9,028 nt of DNA from an uncultured bacterium (GTDB lineage Bacteria; Actinomycetota; Coriobacteriia; Coriobacteriales; Coriobacteriaceae), in assembly GCA_905215195.1 (NCBI GenBank), contig CAJMPF010000056.1, positions 1 through 9,028 on the forward strand, given 5' to 3'. The notes below the pieces were generated by a model. That model worked only from the letters and a program-made list of their open reading frames with translations, searched no databases and was not told the DNA's origin. Of this stretch, positions 5,913 to 9,028 are shown one piece after another (within the stretch, counting starts at the first letter, position 1; each line of letters starts with the position of its first letter). The translations under genes were made by a program, and so were the position numbers.

Positions 5913-6218
5913 ATGTATATCAAGAAGGGCGATAAGGTCCAGGTTCTCTCTGGTAAGGATCGCGGCAAGCAGGGCGTTGTCCTGCGTGCTCTCCCCGCCG
6001 AGAACAAGGTCGTTGTCGAGGGCGTTTCGGTCGTCAAGAAGGCCGTCAAGCCCAACGCTGCCAACCAGCAGGGCGGCATCGTTTCGCAGGAGGCTCCCAT
6101 CGACGCCTCCAACGTCAATCTCGTCTGCCCCGAGTGCGGTAAGGTTACCCGCGTCGGTCACGAGAAGGACGGCAAGAATAAGCTGCGCGTCTGCAAGAAG
6201 TGCGGCCACAAGTTCTAA
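5913..6218 (+). CDS. rplX: 50S ribosomal protein L24 (uL24)
   Basis: L24 starts large-subunit assembly by binding the 5' end of 23S rRNA. The 101-aa protein opens with a KOW motif (KKGDKVQVLSGKDRGKQGVV, residues 4-23), then VVVEGVSVVKKAVKP. The C-terminal part contains two CxxC pairs, CPEC (72-75) and CKKC (94-97), a zinc-ribbon-like arrangement found in some L24 proteins. GGGGAG precedes the ATG. A strong intrinsic terminator begins 26 nt after the stop, so here the transcription unit ends at rplX, whereas rplE normally follows. Confidence 0.98.
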   Translation: MYIKKGDKVQVLSGKDRGKQGVVLRALPAENKVVVEGVSVVKKAVKPNAANQQGGIVSQEAPIDASNVNLVCPECGKVTRVGHEKDGKNKLRVCKKCGHKF

Positions 6219-6244
6219 GCTGCCCGCAACATTAAGTTGCTAGC

Positions 6245-6280
6245 AAAGGCCCGGATGCCCCACGGCACCCGGGCCTTTTT
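6245..6280 (+). terminator. Intrinsic terminator after rplX
   Basis: AAAGGCCCGG (6245-6254) pairs perfectly with CCGGGCCTTT (6269-6278), followed on the inside by an A-C mismatch and TGCC/GGCA (6256-6259, 6264-6267) around a CCAC loop. The stem is GC-rich and runs into TTTTT (6276-6280). It sits 26 nt after the rplX stop and is a textbook rho-independent terminator that should end the ribosomal transcript. Confidence 0.95.
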
Positions 6281-6288
6281 CTATCCCT

Positions 6289-6512
6289 ACTCATTGGGGA
6301 CAGACTTAAATGAGTGATTGCACTCATTGGGGACAGACTTAAATGACTAGTCGTTTGGGACGTTCTTAAACGACTAGCCTATGGGGACAGTCTTTAGATC
6401 AATATATCTGGCCATCTGGGATGGGCTTCAACGAAAGCGGCACTTAGGGACTTTCCCCAGGTGCTGGCACTTAGGGACAGTCCCCAGGTGCCAGCAGTTT
6501 GGGACGTTCCTT
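6289..6512. repeat. Cluster of palindromic units with a conserved GGGAC core
   Basis: About seven related units lie side by side. Unit 1: ACTCATT (6289-6295) and AATGAGT (6309-6315) around GGGGACAGACTTA. Unit 2: TCATT (6324-6328) and AATGA (6342-6346), same core. Unit 3: CTAGTCGTTT (6347-6356) and AAACGACTAG (6368-6377) around GGGACGTTCTT. Unit 4: a weak copy with ATGGGGACAGTCTTTAG (6381-6397). Unit 5: GCAC (6440-6443) and GTGC (6461-6464) around TTAGGGACTTTCCCCAG. Unit 6: TGCTGGCAC (6462-6470) and GTGCCAGCA (6488-6496) around TTAGGGACAGTCCCCAG. Unit 7: TTTGGGACGTTCCTTTG (6498-6514) without clear arms. Stems differ while the core is kept. They resemble REP-like intergenic elements; no transposase is present nearby. 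Confidence 0.85.
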
Positions 6513-6605
6513 TGATGTCTGATGCCCCCAGAGGGGTGAAGTAATACAGCCTGCTCTGTCTTTTAGGGCTTTGCTGTTCTGCCCCTTTATGTTTCGCAAG
6601 GACTG

Positions 6606-6643
6606 TCGCACGCGCATTTATGCGCATATCATTGTGCGATAAT
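6606..6643 (+). promoter_or_regulatory. Candidate extended -10 promoter with nested palindrome
   Basis: TGCGATAAT (6635-6643) matches an extended -10 promoter (TGn followed by a near-consensus hexamer); a good -35 is not seen, as is common for that class. Immediately upstream two palindromes are nested: GCGCAT/ATGCGC (6612-6617, 6620-6625) and TCGCAC/GTGCGA (6606-6611, 6634-6639), the outer one overlapping the -10. This would place the transcript start near 6650, about 140 nt before the oxidoreductase gene, and the palindromes are possible operator sites for the DeoR protein encoded downstream. No experiment or search supports it yet. Confidence 0.45.
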
Positions 6644-6694
6644 GCGTGTAACGGCGCAAACATGTGCAAACTATGGCTAAATAGTGACTGAAAA

Positions 6695-6744
6695 GCAAAT
6701 AGACACGCAAATACGAGCAAATACGCGCGCAACTGTGCGAATAT
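6695..6744 (+). promoter_or_regulatory. Phased GCAAATA direct repeats, possible operator
   Basis: GCAAATA-type heptamers start at 6695, 6707 and 6717, with degenerate copies at 6729 (GCAACTG) and 6737 (GCGAATA); a further related GCAAAC is at 6666. Start-to-start distances of 12, 10, 12 and 8 bp keep them roughly on one face of the helix. They sit between the candidate promoter and the oxidoreductase start. DeoR-family repressors often bind tandem short repeats near the promoter they control, so this is a plausible autoregulatory site, as inference only. Confidence 0.4.
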
Positions 6745-6790
6745 AGGGCTGTTAGAAATGAAGAACCTTCGATGACTCAGGAGGCACATG

Positions 6791-7870
6791 ATGGCAGATT
6801 CCAAACAGGCTCCGCTCGACGCCGAGGCAGCCGCAAAGGCGGCGTTTGCCTCGGTCCAGGATCAGCCGTTCCCCGATGATATCTTTACGGCCCCCGAGCT
6901 CCGCTGGGCCGTGATCGGGTGCGGCGTTATCGCCAACCAAATGGCCCAGTCCCTCGCTCTTGCCGGTCGCAAGCTCGCGGGTGTCGCCAACCGTACGCTG
7001 TCCAAGGCCCAGGCTTTTGCCGAGCAGTATGGCGTCGAGAAGGTGTACGAGACGGTTGAGGACCTCTACGCCGATCCAGACATCGATGCCGTCTATATCA
7101 CCACGCCGCACAACACGCATATCACCTATCTGCGTGCCGCGCTGGCCGCCGGCAAGCACGTGCTCTGTGAGAAGGCCATTACCCTTAACTCTGCCGAGCT
7201 CGACGAGGCCCGTGCCATTGCCGACGAGCACAACGTGGTCCTTATGGACGCCACCACGGTGCTCCACATGCCGCTGTATCAAGAGCTGCGCCGCCGCATG
7301 GATGCCGGCGAGTTTGGCCACATGAATCTCGCTCAGCTCAACTTTGGCAGCTATAAGGAGTACGGCGACCTGACCAACCGCTTCTACAACCGCAGTCTTG
7401 CCGGCGGCGCCATGCTCGACATTGGCGTGTATGCCCTGTCCGTCATGCGCCTGTTTATGGCCAGCCAGCCCGTCGAGGTCGTGTCTCTGGGCAATACCTG
7501 CGAGACTGGCGTTGACGTCGCGGGCGGCATTGTCTGCCGTAACGCCGAGCAGCAGCTGGGCGTCGTGAGCCTTACGCTCCACTCCAAACAGCCCAAGCGC
7601 TCGGTCATCAGTTTCGATAAGTGCTATATCGAGGTCAACGAGTATCCGCGCGCCGACCATGCGACCATCGTGTGGACTGCGGACGGTCACCGTGAGGAGG
7701 TCCACGCTGGCACCGAGGCATACGCTCTGTGCTACGAGATGGCCGACCTGGAGAAGGCCGTTGCCGGCGATGATTCGAAGCGCGAGCTTCTGGACTATGC
7801 TTCTGATGTTATGGAGCTGATGACCAAGCTCCGCGCCGACTGGGGAGTCGTGTACCCCGAGGAGGAGTAA
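6791..7870 (+). CDS. Gfo/Idh/MocA-family NAD(P)-dependent oxidoreductase
   Basis: The product (359 aa) has the two-domain layout of the family, which oxidises or reduces sugars, polyols and related compounds in the cytoplasm. After a ~35-residue charged N-terminal extension, a Rossmann domain starts with WAVIGCGVIAN (GxGxxA, about residues 40-50 of the longer form), then VANRTLSKAQAFA, ITTPHNTH and CEKAIT, a variant of the EKP motif with the catalytic-type Lys129. The C-terminal domain has GGAMLDIGVY (206-215) with Asp and Tyr where inositol dehydrogenases have Asp and His; this resembles the glucose-fructose oxidoreductase/dihydrodiol dehydrogenase branch. Two tandem ATGs exist (6788, 6791); the second is preferred because AGGAGG is 6 nt away instead of 3. 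Substrate cannot be assigned. A DeoR-type regulator follows 3 nt downstream, suggesting a regulated carbohydrate gene pair. Confidence 0.93.
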   Translation: MADSKQAPLDAEAAAKAAFASVQDQPFPDDIFTAPELRWAVIGCGVIANQMAQSLALAGRKLAGVANRTLSKAQAFAEQYGVEKVYETVEDLYADPDIDAVYITTPHNTHITYLRAALAAGKHVLCEKAITLNSAELDEARAIADEHNVVLMDATTVLHMPLYQELRRRMDAGEFGHMNLAQLNFGSYKEYGDLTNRFYNRSLAGGAMLDIGVYALSVMRLFMASQPVEVVSLGNTCETGVDVAGGIVCRNAEQQLGVVSLTLHSKQPKRSVISFDKCYIEVNEYPRADHATIVWTADGHREEVHAGTEAYALCYEMADLEKAVAGDDSKRELLDYASDVMELMTKLRADWGVVYPEEE

Positions 7871-7873
7871 GCG

Positions 7874-8620
7874 ATGCTTGCGGAAGATAGACTCAATGCG
7901 ATTGTGTCGATGGTGCAGCAGGCCGGCTCGGTTACCGTGCCGGAGCTTGCTGAAGCCCTGAGCGTGACACCGTCCACCATTCGGCGCGACCTGCAGGCGC
8001 TCGACCGCGCACACCGCATCGCCAAGGTCCACGGCGGAGCGACGAGTCTTGAGCGCGCGCACGTGACGCGTGACCTAACGCTCAACGAGCGCAGCGACCT
8101 CCATAACGACGACAAGGAGCGTATCTGCGCCCGCGCGGCGGCACTGGTGGAGCCCGAGAGCTTTGTGTACATCGATTCGGGCTCAACGACGCTCAAGCTC
8201 ATTGAGCATCTTCCGCGCCTTGAGGGTGTCACCTATGTGACCGATTCCGTGCTCCATGCTCAGCATCTCGCCCTGCGCGGCATGCACACCGTTGTGCTGG
8301 GCGGCGAGCTCAAGCCCGAGACCGAGGCACTCGTCGGTCCCGATGCCTTGGCAACTCTGGACCGCTATAACTTCAACTGCGGCTTTTGGGGTTCCAATGG
8401 CATCGCCGCCGAGCAAGGTCTCACCACTCCGGATATCGAGGAAGCGCAGGTCAAGCGTATCTCGATGCGCCACACGGCCAAACGCTTCGTAATCTCGGAC
8501 GCCAGTAAATTTGGCATGGTGGCGCCCGTCAAGTTCGCGGACTTCCGCGACGCAACGATTATTACCGCGGGCGAGGTCCCCGCCAAGTACCGGGCAATGG
8601 ACAACGTCATCACGGTCTAA
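7874..8620 (+). CDS. DeoR-family transcriptional regulator
   Basis: This 248-aa protein has the DeoR arrangement: an N-terminal winged helix-turn-helix (residues ~5-55; SVTVPELAEALSVTPSTIRR DNA-recognition part at 19-38, then HGGA at 53-56) and a C-terminal sugar-phosphate-sensing domain. Sensor motifs include IDSGSTT (100-106), LGGELKPETEALVGPDA (142-158), GSNGIAAEQGLTTP with EEAQVKR (173-195) and SDASKFG (208-214). Proteins of this type usually repress sugar catabolic genes until a phosphorylated sugar binds. The ATG lies 3 nt after the oxidoreductase stop and uses the GGAGGAG that forms the end of that gene, so the two are co-transcribed and probably translationally coupled. Candidate operators are the palindromes and GCAAATA repeats upstream of the pair. 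The exact effector is unknown. Confidence 0.95.
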   Translation: MLAEDRLNAIVSMVQQAGSVTVPELAEALSVTPSTIRRDLQALDRAHRIAKVHGGATSLERAHVTRDLTLNERSDLHNDDKERICARAAALVEPESFVYIDSGSTTLKLIEHLPRLEGVTYVTDSVLHAQHLALRGMHTVVLGGELKPETEALVGPDALATLDRYNFNCGFWGSNGIAAEQGLTTPDIEEAQVKRISMRHTAKRFVISDASKFGMVAPVKFADFRDATIITAGEVPAKYRAMDNVITV

Positions 8621-8643
8621 CAGTAGGGTACGGGCTAAGGCCT

Positions 8644-8681
8644 AAACCACCACAAAGGTGCCTGTCCCCATTTTGGTGGTT
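8644..8681. repeat. Palindromic unit with GTCCCC core, AACCACCA arms
   Basis: AACCACCA (8645-8652) and TGGTGGTT (8674-8681) are perfect inverted arms around a 21-nt centre containing CCTGTCCCC (8661-8669). Read on the other strand the centre is GGGGACAGG, the same core as in the cluster at 6289-6512. It lies 24 nt after the DeoR stop. The first 14 bases AAACCACCACAAAG occur again at 9015-9028. Confidence 0.8.
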
Positions 8682-8687
8682 AGTAAC

Positions 8688-8705
8688 GAAAACTGAGTAG
8701 TTTTC
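8688..8705. other. Short perfect hairpin after the DeoR gene
   Basis: GAAAACT (8688-8694) and AGTTTTC (8699-8705) are perfectly complementary around GAGT. It is AU-rich and lies between the palindromic unit and the larger GC-rich hairpin. Because AGTTTTCTC includes a short T-run, it may contribute to transcript ending, but it is weak alone. Confidence 0.45.
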
Positions 8706-8715
8706 TCAATAGAAA

Positions 8716-8746
8716 AGCGGCAACGTCCATCACGGGCGTTGCCGCT
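8716..8746. terminator. Terminator-like hairpin downstream of the DeoR gene
   Basis: AGCGGCAACGTCC (8716-8728) pairs with GGGCGTTGCCGCT (8734-8746) in a 13-bp stem with one G-U pair and a 5-nt ATCAC loop. On the + strand the following bases (GTCGTTGTC) are only moderately T-rich; on the - strand the stem runs into CTTTTCTATTG, so it would also serve a gene converging from the right. It lies 95 nt after the DeoR stop and is the best candidate end for that transcript. Confidence 0.6.
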
Positions 8747-8764
8747 GTCGTTGTCTGCCGGTTT

Positions 8765-8983
8765 GTCTAAGTCTGTAACAACTGGACCGTTAAAAGTGGG
8801 CTAGGTGTTACAGATTGAGATACTTCCGAACCTTGCCGTCCCTTTGTCTCGATCTGTAACATCTGGGACTGATTTTGCCGAGTTACTGTTACAGATTGAG
8901 ATTTTTCCCTTGAGGGGGATTTGAGTGTCTCGATCTGTAACAGATAGACCGGAAAATGGACTCTAACTGTTACAGATCGAGAC
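8765..8983. repeat. Periodic array of six 16-bp repeats in alternating orientation
   Basis: The unit TGTTACAGATYGAGAY occurs at 8806-8821, 8887-8902 and 8968-8983, and its reverse complement at 8765-8780 (3 mismatches to the GTCTCGATCTGTAACA form), 8846-8861 and 8927-8942. Orientation strictly alternates. Start-to-start distances are 41, 40, 41, 40 and 41 bp, leaving spacers of 25, 24, 25, 24 and 25 bp whose sequences are different. Any neighbouring pair can form a 13-16 bp stem with the spacer as loop. The geometry recalls the alternating units of enterobacterial BIMEs, but there the linkers are conserved. No cas gene is visible and the repeats are not direct, so it is not a CRISPR. The array occupies most of the 8621-9028 gap, which otherwise holds no convincing gene. 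Confidence 0.9.
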
Positions 8984-9014
8984 GTTTTGGGACCGCGGCT
9001 GAGCCATTGCGGCA

Positions 9015-9028
9015 AAACCACCACAAAG
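9015..9028. repeat. Partial second copy of the AACCACCA unit at the window edge
   Basis: AAACCACCACAAAG at the last 14 bases is identical to 8644-8657, the left arm and start of the GTCCCC-core palindrome. The window ends before the core and right arm, so a complete copy cannot be confirmed. The two copies would bracket the terminator hairpin and the six-repeat array. Confidence 0.6.

Noticed and set aside
6394..6804. Minus-strand 136-aa open frame with hydrophobic stretches
   Set aside because: It begins inside the oxidoreductase gene, runs through the promoter region and the palindrome cluster, has no ribosome binding site, and its composition follows the repeats.
8765..8983. CRISPR array
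   Set aside because: Repeats are only 16 bp, alternate in orientation and are separated by 24-25 bp; no cas genes are nearby. CRISPR repeats are direct and longer.
8767..9024. Minus-strand 85-aa open frame with a ~27-residue repeat (SQSVT...LLQIET)
   Set aside because: The 81-bp period of the repeat array is a multiple of three, so an open frame with repeated peptide follows automatically. The start is GTG inside the AACCACCA palindrome with no ribosome binding site, and the residues come from the array itself.

Overview
The window is a chromosomal segment of a high-GC bacterium, most likely a gut Coriobacteriia (Collinsella-like actinobacterium). That placement is inferred from overall ribosomal-protein resemblance, GC-rich codon use and the style of the intergenic palindromes; no search was run.

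Region 1 (1-429) has no gene. It holds a 49-bp perfect inverted repeat inside a roughly 177-bp quasi-palindrome, then a structured leader before rplC. Region 2 (430-6218) is the S10 operon joined to the start of the spc operon, all on the + strand in canonical order: rplC, rplD, rplW, rplB, rpsS, rplV, rpsC, rplP, rpmC, rpsQ, rplN, rplX. The proteins build the peptidyl-transferase surroundings and exit tunnel of the large subunit (L3, L4, L23, L2, L22, L16, L29, L14, L24) and parts of the small subunit (S19, S3, S17). Most genes abut or overlap and have good AGGAG-type ribosome binding sites. Three junctions differ: before rplC, before rplB and before rplN there are 120-250 nt spacers full of inverted repeats, and a 26-nt element is shared by the first two. 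These look like internal mRNA leaders that could tune translation inside the operon. rpsJ (S10), which normally precedes rplC, is not within the 429 bp upstream, and a strong terminator follows rplX where rplE would be expected.

Region 3 (6219-6787) is intergenic: the terminator, a cluster of short palindromes with variable stems around a conserved GGGAC-type core, then a promoter-like region with phased GCAAATA repeats. Region 4 (6791-8620) is a two-gene transcription unit: a Gfo/Idh/MocA NAD(P)-dependent oxidoreductase and a DeoR-family regulator 3 nt downstream, probably a sugar or polyol metabolism module with its own regulator.

Region 5 (8621-9028) is intergenic: another GGGGACAG-core palindrome, a terminator-like hairpin, and a regular array of six 16-bp repeats in strictly alternating orientation (start-to-start 41, 40, 41, 40, 41 bp) with unique 24/25-bp spacers. 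That array and the three structured ribosomal-operon spacers are the best candidates for something not well described.
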